Shown here piece after piece: positions 1 to 9,049 of a stretch of 22,420 nt of DNA. The position numbers and the translations under genes were made by a program. Numbering within the stretch: position 1 is the first letter of the stretch; the number at the start of each line of letters is the position of its first letter. The stretch comes from JACMJP01 sp046160675 (GTDB taxonomy: Bacteria; Bacteroidota; Bacteroidia; Chitinophagales; BACL12): positions 1-22,420 of the forward strand of contig JBJXHH010000129.1 of the NCBI GenBank assembly GCA_046160675.1, in the 5' to 3' direction. The notes under the pieces are model-generated. The model ran no database searches. It had not been told where the DNA came from and saw only the letters and a list, made by a program, of their open reading frames with translations.

Positions 1-17
1 TTCTAAAACTGAAAACA

Positions 18-710
18 ATGTATAGAAAAATTTTATTTGCACTTTTTTTTCTTGGCGTTTCAACCCTGGGGTTTTCACAAAACAGCGGGGAGATTGTGGG
101 CAAACTAACAGATTCCGTAACACTTCAACCTATGATTGGGGCTGGAATTTCACTTGAAAGAAACAACAATATCATATTTCAAACTTCTGCAGATGATAAG
201 GGAGCATTCTATTTTAAACCCCTGCAGCCCGGAACTTACAAACTGCAAATTTCATTTATCGGGTATAAGACGATAGTGATTCCCGATCTCTATGTAAATT
301 CAAAAGACATCACTTATATAAATCTTGAAATGACTGAAAATTCATTTCTAATTGATTCTGCGGTTGAAATTAGCTGGGAGGATGAAAGAACAATTATTAG
401 TGATATACCAATAATTACCACTAAAGAATTAGAACAGGCAGGGGATAGGGATGCAATTTCTTTAGTTGCGAAAACAGTACCACAAGTTTACTCACAAGAC
501 GGCGGCGACAAAGGCGGAATTTATATTGCAGGCTCAAGGGCTGATGCTACATTATATGTTATTGATGGCATTAGAGTAGACGGTTCTGCGTTTATTCCTA
601 AAAACTCAATACTTGAAATTGTTGTGTATACAGGAGGAATCCCCGCAAAGTATGGGGACATGACTGGGGGAGTAATTGAAATAACGACGAAGAGTGTAGG
701 CGTATATTGA
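18..710 (+). CDS. Secreted TonB-receptor plug-domain protein without a beta-barrel
   Basis: The 230-residue product starts with a Sec signal peptide (about residues 1-20: hydrophobic core, then GFSQ). A carboxypeptidase-regulatory-like beta-sandwich follows at about 25-105, with the typical GxFxFxxLxPGxYxLxxxFIGY pattern. A TonB-receptor plug spans about 125-225, including an IAGSRADATLYVIDG-type stretch and a final GGVIEITTK. In full SusC/FecA-like receptors the plug leads into a 22-strand barrel of several hundred residues. Here the frame stops right after the plug, and no barrel-like coding follows in any frame before the convergent gene at 765. It may be a true short plug protein, as also annotated in other Bacteroidota, or the remnant of a receptor that lost its barrel. 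The domain calls are firm; the role is unknown. The first ATG is used; only 17 nt precede it in the window. Confidence 0.8.
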   Translation: MYRKILFALFFLGVSTLGFSQNSGEIVGKLTDSVTLQPMIGAGISLERNNNIIFQTSADDKGAFYFKPLQPGTYKLQISFIGYKTIVIPDLYVNSKDITYINLEMTENSFLIDSAVEISWEDERTIISDIPIITTKELEQAGDRDAISLVAKTVPQVYSQDGGDKGGIYIAGSRADATLYVIDGIRVDGSAFIPKNSILEIVVYTGGIPAKYGDMTGGVIEITTKSVGVY

Positions 711-764
711 ATGTATTATCATACTTAAATTTTGGTGACACTTCGTTTTTTATGGAGATCGTTT

Positions 765-2246
765 TTAAATCCCAAACACCCACCTTCCCAGTGTTAGAAT
801 TCCAACAGTTATTACCAGTGCACCAATGATGTCAAGGTAAATCCCTGCCCGCATCATATCTCTTGCTTTGATTTTTTCTGAGCCGAATACTATTGTATTG
901 GGCGGTGTTCCTGCAGGAAGCATAAATGAAAATGATGCAGCTAAAGCAAGTGGGAAAGTTATAAGCAATGGAGGTAAGGAGGATTGTTGAATGACAGGAG
1001 TCATGATGGTGAGAAACAGGATTACAGTAGCTGTGTTGCTGGCAAATTCAGAAAACAGGGTTGTTAAAAGGCAAATGACGAGTATCATAGCCCAAAGCGG
1101 ATAGTTAGCAATAAACAGTAAATGTTCGCCCAGCCAATTATTCAGACCTGAAATTTTTACTCCCTCACTTAATGCAAAACCGCCGCCAAATAAAAATAAA
1201 ATTCCAATAGGAAGGTGTTTCATTTCCTTCCAGGTTACCAGGTTTGTACCCTTTTTGTTTTTTGAAGGATAAAATAATAAGATAGCCGCCATGAATACAG
1301 CAACATAACTTTCATTAATAAATTTTCCATCGGGGATCACATTCCATTTAAGCAAATAGGTTTTCCACCCTGAAAAGGTAAATCCACCAAACTGTTTATC
1401 ATCTAACGTTAACCAAAGAACCACTGCAGTACTAAAAACAATTGTTATCACCTTTTCCTCGTAACCCATCCTGCCAAGTTTCATCACTTCAGTCCTGCAA
1501 TAGTTCATATCGGGTACTATATGATCGCTGTTTTTAAGAAATATTTTTTTCAGAATATAAAACATGCACATCAGTAAAATAAAGCTGATAGGTAACGCAA
1601 CAAACATCCAGTTTGCAAAATCAAGCGGTTGTGCATCAGGAAAATTCTCATCGTAAAATTTTTTCATAACCATGTTGGGTAATGTTCCAACTAAGGAAGC
1701 TGTACCGCCTATAGAAGAGGCAAATGCTATTGCCAAAAGCAGTGCAGTGGAAAGCCCGCTTCTTTTGTCAAGGTTTCCGCCATGCAACTGATGTACTATG
1801 GCAAGTGCAACAGGTAACATCATAAGAGTGGTTGAAGTATTGTTCAGCCACATAGAAATAAAATACGTAGCAATAGAAAAACCGAATAATATTCTAGTAG
1901 GAGAGGTGCCTGCTTTTAGTAGAATGTTTAGTGATATTCTTTTGTGAAGATCCCATCTTTCAATTGCATACGTCAAGACAAATCCACCTATATAAAGAAA
2001 CATCACATCTTTCATGTATTGAGGAGCCACTTGTTCTATTCCCATTATTCCAAGAAGAGGAAATAAGATCACAGGCAATAAACTTGTAACAAAAATGTTG
2101 ACACTCTCTGTGATCCACCAGTAAGCCATCAGAACAAGTACTCCTGCAGTTTTACTGAGTAGTAATGATTCTCCGGATCTGAAAAAGAAGTAGGCAATAA
2201 GAACTGCTATCAATGGGCCAAGCAGGAATTTCAGCTGTTTATTCAT
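765..2246 (-). CDS. SLC13/DASS-family sodium:dicarboxylate (anion) symporter
   Basis: A polytopic inner-membrane protein of 493 residues from the chosen start. It has both halves of the SLC13/DASS fold: an N-terminal re-entrant motif (WLNNTSTTLMMLP, then GTLPN) and its C-terminal counterpart (FASNTATVILFLT, then AGTPPNTIVFGS). These SNT/TPPN signatures form the Na+ and carboxylate sites in VcINDY-type transporters, so uptake of C4-dicarboxylates, citrate or a similar anion is expected; the exact substrate cannot be read. The frame is open back to position 2294, but that longer start would overlap the divergent dapD start. The internal ATG at 2246, followed by NKQLKFLLG and the first membrane helix, is the likelier start and leaves a 34-nt divergent gap. 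The neighbour at 711-764 is convergent, with no clear terminator between. Confidence 0.88.
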   Translation of the reverse strand: MNKQLKFLLGPLIAVLIAYFFFRSGESLLLSKTAGVLVLMAYWWITESVNIFVTSLLPVILFPLLGIMGIEQVAPQYMKDVMFLYIGGFVLTYAIERWDLHKRISLNILLKAGTSPTRILFGFSIATYFISMWLNNTSTTLMMLPVALAIVHQLHGGNLDKRSGLSTALLLAIAFASSIGGTASLVGTLPNMVMKKFYDENFPDAQPLDFANWMFVALPISFILLMCMFYILKKIFLKNSDHIVPDMNYCRTEVMKLGRMGYEEKVITIVFSTAVVLWLTLDDKQFGGFTFSGWKTYLLKWNVIPDGKFINESYVAVFMAAILLFYPSKNKKGTNLVTWKEMKHLPIGILFLFGGGFALSEGVKISGLNNWLGEHLLFIANYPLWAMILVICLLTTLFSEFASNTATVILFLTIMTPVIQQSSLPPLLITFPLALAASFSFMLPAGTPPNTIVFGSEKIKARDMMRAGIYLDIIGALVITVGILTLGRWVFGI

Positions 2247-2267
2247 TCCGAACGAAGATAAAACAAT

Positions 2268-2275
2268 TAATTTTG
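2268..2275 (+). promoter_or_regulatory. Bacteroidota -7 promoter element of dapD
   Basis: TAATTTTG matches TAnnTTTG exactly and lies 5 nt before the dapD ATG. A start site 5-7 nt downstream would give a leaderless or nearly leaderless mRNA. I see no good -33 TTTG at the right distance, so support rests on the -7 element and its place in a 34-nt divergent gap. Confidence 0.4.
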
Positions 2276-2280
2276 CAGCT

Positions 2281-3096
2281 ATGATGGAGCTCAAGAATAC
2301 AATTGAACAAGCATGGGATAACAGGGAACTGCTGAAAGAAGAAAGTGTGAAAAATACGATAAGGCAGGTGATTGAAAAATTAGATAAGGGTGAACTGAGA
2401 GTTGCAGGAAAAAGTACGAACGGATGGCAGGTAAATGAATGGATAAAAAAAGCTGTGATCTTATATTTTCCGATTCAGCAAATGCAAACAATTGAAGTAG
2501 GACCTTTTGAGTTTCATGATAAAATTCCTTTGAAGAAAAATTTTAAAGAAGCAGGAGTAAGGGTAGTACCACACGGATTGATCCGTTACGGAAGTTTTGT
2601 AGCGAAAAACTGCATTGTAATGCCGGGGTATGTAAACATCGGTGCTTATGTTGATGAAGGTACGATGGTTGACACTTGGGCAACAGTGGGAAGTTGTGCA
2701 CAGATCGGTAAGAATGTACATCTAAGCGGCGGAGTTGGAATCGGCGGAGTGTTGGAACCTGTTCAGGCTTCTCCGGTAATAATTGAAGACAATTGTTTTA
2801 TTGGTTCAAGATGCATTGTCGTTGAAGGAATTATTGTTGAAGAAGAAGCAGTGCTCGGGGCGAATGTTGTACTCACACAATCAACAAAAATCATTGATGT
2901 TACAAACAAGGAGTCTATAGAATATAAAGGACGAGTGCCTGCAAGAAGTGTTGTGATTCCCGGTAGTTACACAAAAAAATTTCCTGCAGGTGAATATAAT
3001 GTCCCCTGTGCTTTGATCATCGGAACCAGGAAAGAAAGTACAGATAAAAAAACCAGCCTGAATGATGCACTGCGGGAGAATCATGTTGCTGTTTAG
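2281..3096 (+). CDS. dapD: 2,3,4,5-tetrahydropyridine-2,6-dicarboxylate N-succinyltransferase
   Basis: A cytosolic left-handed beta-helix acyltransferase of 271 residues, the usual DapD length. It transfers succinyl from succinyl-CoA to tetrahydrodipicolinate in lysine/diaminopimelate synthesis. It has an alpha-helical N-terminal domain (about 1-100), hexapeptide repeats (about 105-215, including VNIGAYVDEGTMVDTWATVG and GGVGIGGVLEP, characteristic of DapD), and a C-terminal segment with the PARSVVIPGS motif. The start is ATG ATG; the second ATG at 2284 would also serve. It heads the cluster dapD-cca-miaA-phosphoesterase, and no other dap gene is in view. Confidence 0.95.
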   Translation: MMELKNTIEQAWDNRELLKEESVKNTIRQVIEKLDKGELRVAGKSTNGWQVNEWIKKAVILYFPIQQMQTIEVGPFEFHDKIPLKKNFKEAGVRVVPHGLIRYGSFVAKNCIVMPGYVNIGAYVDEGTMVDTWATVGSCAQIGKNVHLSGGVGIGGVLEPVQASPVIIEDNCFIGSRCIVVEGIIVEEEAVLGANVVLTQSTKIIDVTNKESIEYKGRVPARSVVIPGSYTKKFPAGEYNVPCALIIGTRKESTDKKTSLNDALRENHVAV

Positions 3097-3105
3097 TGAG
3101 TTTAA

Positions 3106-4554
3106 ATGAAACCTACTTTTACAAATATTCTCACAAATTATTTTTTTTCTGACACTGAAAAACAAATTTTTGAAATTGTTTCCCAGTCGGCAGAAAAACT
3201 AGGTTTCCCATGTTATGTAGTAGGTGGTTTTGTGCGGGATAAAATGTTGTACAGGGATTACAAAAAAGACATTGATTTTGTTTGTGTAGGTGATGGAATA
3301 AAGTTAGCGGAAAAGGTATCACAGAAGCTGTGTGAAGGAACAAAAGTGTCGGTGTTTAAAAATTTCGGAACAGCGCATTTTAAATTTAAGGAAATAGACC
3401 TTGAGTTTGTTGGCGCAAGGAAAGAATCTTACGTTCATGATTCCAGAAAGCCTTTTGTAGAAGCAGGGACTTTGGAAGATGATCAGCAGCGCCGGGATTT
3501 TACAATAAATACATTGGCTGTTTCTTTAAACAAAGAAAACTTTGGAGTGTTGATTGATCCGTTCAATGGAGTTGCTGATATTGAAAATGGTATCATAAAA
3601 ACACCCCTCGGGCCAGGTATTACTTTCAGTGACGATCCTCTGCGTATGATGCGGGCTATTCGCTTTGCAACACAATTAAATTTTTCTGTTGAAGCAAATA
3701 CTTTTGAAGGCATCAGGCAAAATGCTGAGCGCATAAAAATAATCTCTGCTGAAAGAATTACCGATGAGTTAAACAAGATCATTCTTTCAGACATTCCATC
3801 AAAGGGGTTTGATTTATTATATGAATCGGGTTTATTAAAAATTATTTTCCCTGACATGATTGAACTTGTGGGTGTTGATATGCAGGATGGCCGGGGGCAT
3901 AAGGATAATTTTTATCACACTCTCGAAGTGCTTGATAACATTAGCCTGCGAACAAAAGATCTCTGGCTTCGCTGGGCCGCAGTATTACATGATATTGCAA
4001 AACCCGTTACAAAAAAATATTTTGAAAAACAGGGCTGGACCTTTCATGGGCATGAAGTTATGGGGGCAAGAATGGTTAAACCTATTTTTGAAAAAATGCG
4101 ACTTCCGTTAGATGCAAAAATGAAATTTGTTGAGAAGATGGTTTTACTGCATCTGCGCCCCATTTCGCTGACAAAAGAAAATGTAACTGATTCTGCTATC
4201 AGGAGATTGATATTTGATGCAGGAGATGATATTGAAAGTTTAATGACCTTGTGTGAAGCCGACATCACTACCAAGAACAGACTTAAAGTAAAACGGTACC
4301 TCGAAAATTTTGAAATGGTAAGGCAAAAACTGAAAGACCTGGAAGAAAAAGACCATGTACGGAATTTTCAACCCCCTATAACCGGTGAACTTATCATGCA
4401 GGTTTTTAATTTAAGTCCCTGTAAAGAAATTGGAATTATTAAAGAATTTATTAAAGATGCAATCCTGGATGGTGTAATCCCAAACAACTATGCTGCTGCA
4501 TATCAACTTATGCTGGAGAAAGGGAAAGCATTGGGCTTAACTCCTGTACAGTGA
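3106..4554 (+). CDS. cca: CCA-adding tRNA nucleotidyltransferase with HD domain
   Basis: A class II nucleotidyltransferase of 482 residues that builds or repairs the 3' CCA of tRNA. The head domain shows GGFVRD (40-45) and the metal-binding DIDF (55-58). An RRDFTINTLA stretch (about 129) and DPLRMMRAIRFA (about 180) are typical of the CCA/poly(A) polymerase family. An HD phosphohydrolase domain follows (VLHDIAKP about 293, then FHGHEVMGA), as in many Bacteroidota and gammaproteobacterial CCA enzymes. It begins 9 nt after the dapD stop and its TGA shares one base with the miaA ATG, so the genes are surely co-transcribed. A poly(A) polymerase role cannot be excluded from sequence alone, but pairing with miaA fits tRNA maturation. 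Confidence 0.9.
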   Translation: MKPTFTNILTNYFFSDTEKQIFEIVSQSAEKLGFPCYVVGGFVRDKMLYRDYKKDIDFVCVGDGIKLAEKVSQKLCEGTKVSVFKNFGTAHFKFKEIDLEFVGARKESYVHDSRKPFVEAGTLEDDQQRRDFTINTLAVSLNKENFGVLIDPFNGVADIENGIIKTPLGPGITFSDDPLRMMRAIRFATQLNFSVEANTFEGIRQNAERIKIISAERITDELNKIILSDIPSKGFDLLYESGLLKIIFPDMIELVGVDMQDGRGHKDNFYHTLEVLDNISLRTKDLWLRWAAVLHDIAKPVTKKYFEKQGWTFHGHEVMGARMVKPIFEKMRLPLDAKMKFVEKMVLLHLRPISLTKENVTDSAIRRLIFDAGDDIESLMTLCEADITTKNRLKVKRYLENFEMVRQKLKDLEEKDHVRNFQPPITGELIMQVFNLSPCKEIGIIKEFIKDAILDGVIPNNYAAAYQLMLEKGKALGLTPVQ

Positions 4555-5462
4555 TGCCGGGAAAGAAATATCTTATTGTTTTAGCCGGACCTACAGGGGT
4601 AGGGAAAACAGATGTTGCAATGCAAATGGCAAAACATTTTCAAGCAGAAATTATCTCTGCAGATGCCCGCCAATTTTACCGGGAATTAAATATCGGCACA
4701 GCCAAACCGACTTCTTCTCAACTTATTGAAGTAACACATCATTTTATTAACTCGTTTTCTATACATGATGCCTATGATGTTAGAAAGTTTGAGACAGATG
4801 TTATCAGTTTATTGGGTGAATTACATGAAAAACAGAACATCGTTATTTTATGTGGGGGTTCAGGGCTTTTTATTCAGGCGGTTTTGAATGGCATGGATGA
4901 ATTACCCGCTTCTGATCCTGAGATAAGAAAAATGCTGGATGAAAAACTTAGAAAAGATGGTATAGGGGCATTACAAGATTTATTACAGGATAAAGACCCG
5001 GAATATTTCATGAATATTGATAGGCAGAACCCGCACAGAATTATCCGTGCATTGGAAGTATGTATGATTACCGGGCAGAAGTATTCTGAACTTCGTAGAA
5101 ATGTTTCTGCAAAAAGAAATTTTGTGCCTATAAATATTTACCTGAACCTGGACAGGGAAACTTTGTACGAAAGAATCAATCGAAGAGTTGATGTGATGAT
5201 GCAACAGGGATTACTTGAAGAGGCCAAAAGATTCTATCCCTACAAAAAATTGCCAGCTTTGAATACCCTTGGTTACAAAGAGTTGTTTGCTTATGAAGAA
5301 GGGAAAATGGATCTGCAATCTGCTGTTGAAAGAATAAAACAAAACACAAGAAATTACGCAAAACGCCAGGGAACCTGGTTCAAAAAATATTTCCAGGGAA
5401 AAGAATTCAGCCCGGCAGATATTGAACTGATTTTAAAACATGTAGAGGAGGAAATGCGGTGA
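4554..5462 (+). CDS. miaA: tRNA dimethylallyltransferase
   Basis: Transfers a dimethylallyl group to N6 of A37 in tRNAs that read UNN codons. The 302-residue protein has a P-loop GPTGVGKT (12-19), the ISADARQFYRELNIGTAKP region that holds the catalytic Asp and DMAPP site (the usual Ser after Asp is Ala here), and LCGGSGLFIQAVL. It also has the HRIIRALEV segment and a C-terminal TRNYAKRQGTWFKK tRNA-binding motif. The ATG at 4554 overlaps the cca stop by one base. A GTG directly before it at 4551 is also in frame, but ATG is preferred. Its own TGA overlaps the next start by 4 nt. Confidence 0.95.
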   Translation: MPGKKYLIVLAGPTGVGKTDVAMQMAKHFQAEIISADARQFYRELNIGTAKPTSSQLIEVTHHFINSFSIHDAYDVRKFETDVISLLGELHEKQNIVILCGGSGLFIQAVLNGMDELPASDPEIRKMLDEKLRKDGIGALQDLLQDKDPEYFMNIDRQNPHRIIRALEVCMITGQKYSELRRNVSAKRNFVPINIYLNLDRETLYERINRRVDVMMQQGLLEEAKRFYPYKKLPALNTLGYKELFAYEEGKMDLQSAVERIKQNTRNYAKRQGTWFKKYFQGKEFSPADIELILKHVEEEMR

Positions 5463-5962
5463 AGGTCCTGTTATTATCTGATACGCACGGCTATATAGAT
5501 GATGCAATTTTAAAGCATTGCGTTTGGTCAGATGAGGTTTGGCATGCAGGCGATTTTGGAAATAGAACAGTTGCAGATAAAATCACGGAGATAAAACCTT
5601 TACGGGGTGTTTGGGGAAATATTGATGGAGGGGAGATTCGAAATGAGTTCCCCCTTGATAACCGGTTTACAGTAGAGAAACTCGATGTTTTGATGACCCA
5701 TATCGGTGGCTACCCGGGGAAATATGATGCAAGAGTGAAGAAAATATTTTCTACCCAACCACCAAAACTCTTCATTTGCGGCCATTCACATATTCTTAGG
5801 GTTATGCCGGATAAAATGTATAATTTCCTCTTTATGAATCCAGGCGCAGCTGGTATTTCAGGGATTCATAAAATAAGAACCATGCTGCGCTTTGAAATTA
5901 ATAACGGAATAATTTTGAGGCCTGAAGTAATTGAAGTAGGCCTTCGGGCAACTATCAGATAA
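5459..5962 (+). CDS. YfcE/MJ0936-type metallophosphoesterase
   Basis: A calcineurin-like phosphodiesterase of 167 residues. It carries the full metal-binding set: D8 and H10 (SDTHG), D32 (HAGDFG), N54 (GNID), H81 (THIGG), and the GHSH box at 108-111 followed by MNPGAA. The small single-domain form acts on phosphodiester substrates in vitro; the natural substrate is unknown. It uses a GTG start inside the end of miaA (GTGA overlap), with a purine-rich GAGGAGG about 8 nt upstream, a stronger ribosome-binding site than is usual in this phylum. It is last in the dapD operon. No convincing terminator follows. Confidence 0.88.
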   Translation: MKVLLLSDTHGYIDDAILKHCVWSDEVWHAGDFGNRTVADKITEIKPLRGVWGNIDGGEIRNEFPLDNRFTVEKLDVLMTHIGGYPGKYDARVKKIFSTQPPKLFICGHSHILRVMPDKMYNFLFMNPGAAGISGIHKIRTMLRFEINNGIILRPEVIEVGLRATIR

Positions 5963-6016
5963 GTTTCCTGACATTCTAACACTTTGTTTTCACTGCAAAT
6001 AGAAATTTTGTCTTAC

Positions 6017-6030
6017 CAACTAGCTGGTTG
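6017..6030. promoter_or_regulatory. Imperfect dyad upstream of the small heat-shock gene
   Basis: CAACTAGCTGGTTG is a 14-nt inverted repeat with one mismatched pair, in the 149-nt gap before the Hsp20 gene. Its right edge (TTG) lies 21 nt from a -7-like TACTATTG at 6052-6059, which has one mismatch to TAnnTTTG. It could be an operator overlapping a -33 box, but nothing in view identifies a regulator. Confidence 0.25.
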
Positions 6031-6111
6031 AGTTACAACTTGTCAGTAAAATACTATTGGAATAAGCTTTGACCTTTCAGCTACTGTTAAACTAATTTAA
6101 AACAAAAAAAT

Positions 6112-6555
6112 ATGACTATGTTAACTATTAACAAAAAACCGCAGGGAGTGCCCGCACTTTTTAATGTGTTTGATGAGTTATTCAACTCTAACTGGCCGGA
6201 AAAATTTTTCGACGTAAAAGGCACTTTCATTCCTTCAGTAAATGTATCTGAATCGGAAAAAGAATTTAAACTGGAGTTTGCTGTTCCGGGTTTTTCAAAA
6301 CAAGATTTTCATGTTGATGTTGAGAAAGATTACATAACAGTAAGCGCAAAGAGGGAAGAAAATAAGGAAACAAAAGAAGGCAAATTCACAAGAAAAGAAT
6401 TTTCTTATGGAAGTTTCCAGAGAACTTTCACTTTGCCAGAAAACATTGACAGCGAGAAGATAGACGCTGTTTATGAGAACGGCATCCTGAATATCGTTCT
6501 TCCTAAGAAAGAAGTAAAGGCTGTACAAAATGTGCAGAAGATAACAGTGAAATAA
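6112..6555 (+). CDS. Small heat-shock protein (Hsp20/alpha-crystallin)
   Basis: An ATP-independent cytosolic holdase chaperone of 147 residues. A short variable N-terminal arm (1-38) is followed by the alpha-crystallin domain: PSVNVSESE (41-49), AVPGF (57-61), GSFQRTFTLP (100-109) and ENGILNIVLPKK (122-133). There is a short C-terminal tail without an obvious IxI motif. Two possible starts lie two codons apart (ATG ACT ATG). The gene is monocistronic: a 149-nt upstream gap and a strong terminator 27 nt after the stop. I find no recognisable heat-shock operator such as CIRCE. Confidence 0.93.
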   Translation: MTMLTINKKPQGVPALFNVFDELFNSNWPEKFFDVKGTFIPSVNVSESEKEFKLEFAVPGFSKQDFHVDVEKDYITVSAKREENKETKEGKFTRKEFSYGSFQRTFTLPENIDSEKIDAVYENGILNIVLPKKEVKAVQNVQKITVK

Positions 6556-6582
6556 TTCATGTAGTTAGTTAGGTTTGGGTTT

Positions 6583-6617
6583 CCCGCAACAGATAAAGCT
6601 GTTGCGGGATTTTTTTT
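6583..6617 (+). terminator. Rho-independent terminator of the Hsp20 gene
   Basis: A perfect 10-bp stem, CCCGCAACAG with CTGTTGCGGG, closes a 6-nt loop and is followed by A and a run of eight T. It separates the Hsp20 gene from mutS2. Confidence 0.93.
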
Positions 6618-6649
6618 AACCAACTGATAGCACATTCTAAAAATCATTG

Positions 6650-6657
6650 TACGTTTG
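6650..6657 (+). promoter_or_regulatory. Bacteroidota -7 promoter element of mutS2
   Basis: TACGTTTG matches TAnnTTTG exactly, 13 nt before the mutS2 GTG and just after the preceding terminator. The predicted transcript leader is under 10 nt. A -33 box is not evident. Confidence 0.45.
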
Positions 6658-6670
6658 CAAAAAGTGAATT

Positions 6671-9046
6671 GTGAAACTATACCCTCAGGATATTCTAACT
6701 GCATTTGAGTTTGACAAAGTACTTGCCGAGATTTCAAACCGATGCGAAAGCCCCATGGCAATTGACTTTGTTAAGAAAGTGCGCCCGATGGACAAGTTTG
6801 AGGAAGTAGTAAAACTTCTGAAACAAACGAAAGAAATGACCACAATTCTCACTTCAGACGACAAATTTCCCTCAGACCGGATTTTTGATACCCGGGAAAT
6901 AACGAAACTTCTTGCAATTGAAAACTATGTATTACAGGAACAGCAGATACATCAGTTAAAACTTACAGCAAATTACAGTGGCTTGCTTATTAAATATTTT
7001 TCCCACAAAAAAGAGGTGTATCCAGCACTAAGTGCATTTACTGAACATGTAGTATTTGAAAAAACGCTTATCACAACGATTCAAAAAGTATTGGATGACG
7101 AAGGTAAACTGAGAAATGATGCGAGCACAGAATTAATAAGAATAAGAAAGGATATAGACGCAACGATCAGGCAGTTGGAGAAGGCATTTCAATCCGCATT
7201 ACAAAGGTTAAGAAAATCAGGGGTGTTAAGCGATGTTGAAGAGACTATGCGTAACGGCAGAAGAGTGTTTGGTATCCAAAGTGAATACAAACGGCAGGTA
7301 AAGGGAATTATTCATGACGAAAGCGACACAGGGAAAACGGTATTTATCGAACCGGAAGAGATTGTAAACATTCAGAACGAAATTTTTGAATTGGAAAGGG
7401 AAGAGAAGCGGGAAATTTATAAAATATTAAAATCACTTACTGCAGAACTTGCTCCGTATCAACAACATTTTATCACTTATCAATGGCTGTTAACCATTAT
7501 TGATTTCAATAAAGCAAAGGCAAAATATGCAATTGATATTTCAGCAGACATGCCTTCTGTAGTTCAGGAAAAATGTATTTATCTGTTCAATGCAAAACAT
7601 CCCATTCTCCTACAACTTAATAAAAAAATGCAAAAACCTGTAATACCATTACAGGTAGAAATGGATGCGGATAACCGAATTCTTGTAATTAGTGGGCCGA
7701 ATGCCGGTGGAAAGTCTGTAGCTATGAAAACCATCGCTTTATTGCAAATTATGTTGCAAAGTGGTTTACTTATTCCCACTGCATCAAACAGCAGAGTTGG
7801 TATTTTCAGAAATATCTTTTGTGATGTTGGAGATACGCAAAGCCTGGAAGATGAACTCTCAACTTACAGCAGCAGGTTGCTCAAGATGAAATATTTCTTA
7901 ACACATACTGACGATACTACCTTGTTTTTTATTGATGAATTCGGAACTGGAACTGACCCTGTAGTTGGCGGCGCAATCGCTGAATCCATTTTGGATGCGT
8001 TGAATATGAAAAAAAGTTTTGGTGTGATTACAACACATTACTCAAACTTAAAAGTTTTTGCTTCTAATCATGCTGGCGTCTTAAATGGTAGTATGTTGTA
8101 TGATGAAAAAGAATTAAAACCATCATATCAACTTGAAACTGGAAAACCCGGTAGTAGTTATGCATTTGAAATTGCACAAAAAACAAACCTTCCGAATGAA
8201 ATTATTGAAAAGGCGAAAACACTTGTTAGCAAGGAACATATCCGGTTTGAGGAGTTGTTAAAAAGTGTACGAATAGAAAAGGAACATCTTAAGTTGCGGG
8301 AAAAAGAAGCAACGAAAAGAGAGCAGGAAATAAGAAAAAAAGAAGTTGATGTAAAAGATGCTTTTGAAAAAGCGAAAGAAAAAGAACGCCAGTTCAACCT
8401 AAAAAAATTAGAAAAAGAAGATGATAGCCTTAGAAAAATGGAGTTTGAATTTAAAAAGCTGACGGATGAAATGAAAATGGCCCAACCGGCGGAAATTCAA
8501 TCTGCAAAAGAAAAGCTAAAATCATTTATTTCTTCAAACAGGAACAAAAACAACAGGGAAAGAAGATCCCAATTCATAAAATCTTCGGAAAATTTCTCCC
8601 GGGAAGAAATAAAAACAGGGGACAGGGTTACACTCATTAATGGAACTGAGATCGGCCTAGTGGAAGCTATAGATAAAAAAAATGCGCTTGTAATATTTAA
8701 AAATATGAAAACCAGGGTTCCTGTTCAAGAATTAGTTGTTGTAACTGTTCCTGATGCGCATTTTCAACATAAACAAATTGTGGATGTAAACATGGATGAG
8801 GAAAAATTTAACACCGAGCTTGATCTGAGAGGAAAGGCAAAAGAAGAGGCAATGCTGGAACTTGAACAATTTCTTGACAAAGCACTGATTCGGAATGTTT
8901 ACCAGCTGCGCATTTTGCATGGCAAGGGAACTGGGGTATTGCGGGAGGCCGTACGAAATATTTTGAAATCGTATCCTGGGATAAAAAAATATGAATTTGA
9001 GGCTGATAACATGGGCGGTGATGGTGTAACATTAGTAGAATTTTAA
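6671..9046 (+). CDS. mutS2: MutS2 family endonuclease / ribosome-rescue ATPase
   Basis: The 791-residue protein has the standard MutS2 layout without the MutS mismatch-recognition domain. The core and clamp come first (about 1-330, with an FIEPEEIVNIQNEI segment). An ABC ATPase follows, with Walker A GPNAGGKS (342-349) and Walker B FFIDEFGTGTDP (about 417-428), then a long charged coiled coil (about 515-625) and a KOW-like domain (about 650-700). A C-terminal Smr domain holds LDLRG (about 717) and HGKGTG (about 749). Known family roles are suppression of homologous recombination through Smr nuclease activity and, in Bacillus subtilis, splitting of collided ribosomes. It starts with GTG. The next gene starts 3 nt after its stop, suggesting an operon. 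Confidence 0.96.
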   Translation: MKLYPQDILTAFEFDKVLAEISNRCESPMAIDFVKKVRPMDKFEEVVKLLKQTKEMTTILTSDDKFPSDRIFDTREITKLLAIENYVLQEQQIHQLKLTANYSGLLIKYFSHKKEVYPALSAFTEHVVFEKTLITTIQKVLDDEGKLRNDASTELIRIRKDIDATIRQLEKAFQSALQRLRKSGVLSDVEETMRNGRRVFGIQSEYKRQVKGIIHDESDTGKTVFIEPEEIVNIQNEIFELEREEKREIYKILKSLTAELAPYQQHFITYQWLLTIIDFNKAKAKYAIDISADMPSVVQEKCIYLFNAKHPILLQLNKKMQKPVIPLQVEMDADNRILVISGPNAGGKSVAMKTIALLQIMLQSGLLIPTASNSRVGIFRNIFCDVGDTQSLEDELSTYSSRLLKMKYFLTHTDDTTLFFIDEFGTGTDPVVGGAIAESILDALNMKKSFGVITTHYSNLKVFASNHAGVLNGSMLYDEKELKPSYQLETGKPGSSYAFEIAQKTNLPNEIIEKAKTLVSKEHIRFEELLKSVRIEKEHLKLREKEATKREQEIRKKEVDVKDAFEKAKEKERQFNLKKLEKEDDSLRKMEFEFKKLTDEMKMAQPAEIQSAKEKLKSFISSNRNKNNRERRSQFIKSSENFSREEIKTGDRVTLINGTEIGLVEAIDKKNALVIFKNMKTRVPVQELVVVTVPDAHFQHKQIVDVNMDEEKFNTELDLRGKAKEEAMLELEQFLDKALIRNVYQLRILHGKGTGVLREAVRNILKSYPGIKKYEFEADNMGGDGVTLVEF

Positions 9047-9049
9047 GAA

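Noticed and set aside
2247..2294. Longer start for the SLC13 transporter at 2294
   Set aside because: It would overlap the divergent dapD start and adds a non-conserved 16-residue leader; the ATG at 2246 precedes a normal N-terminus.
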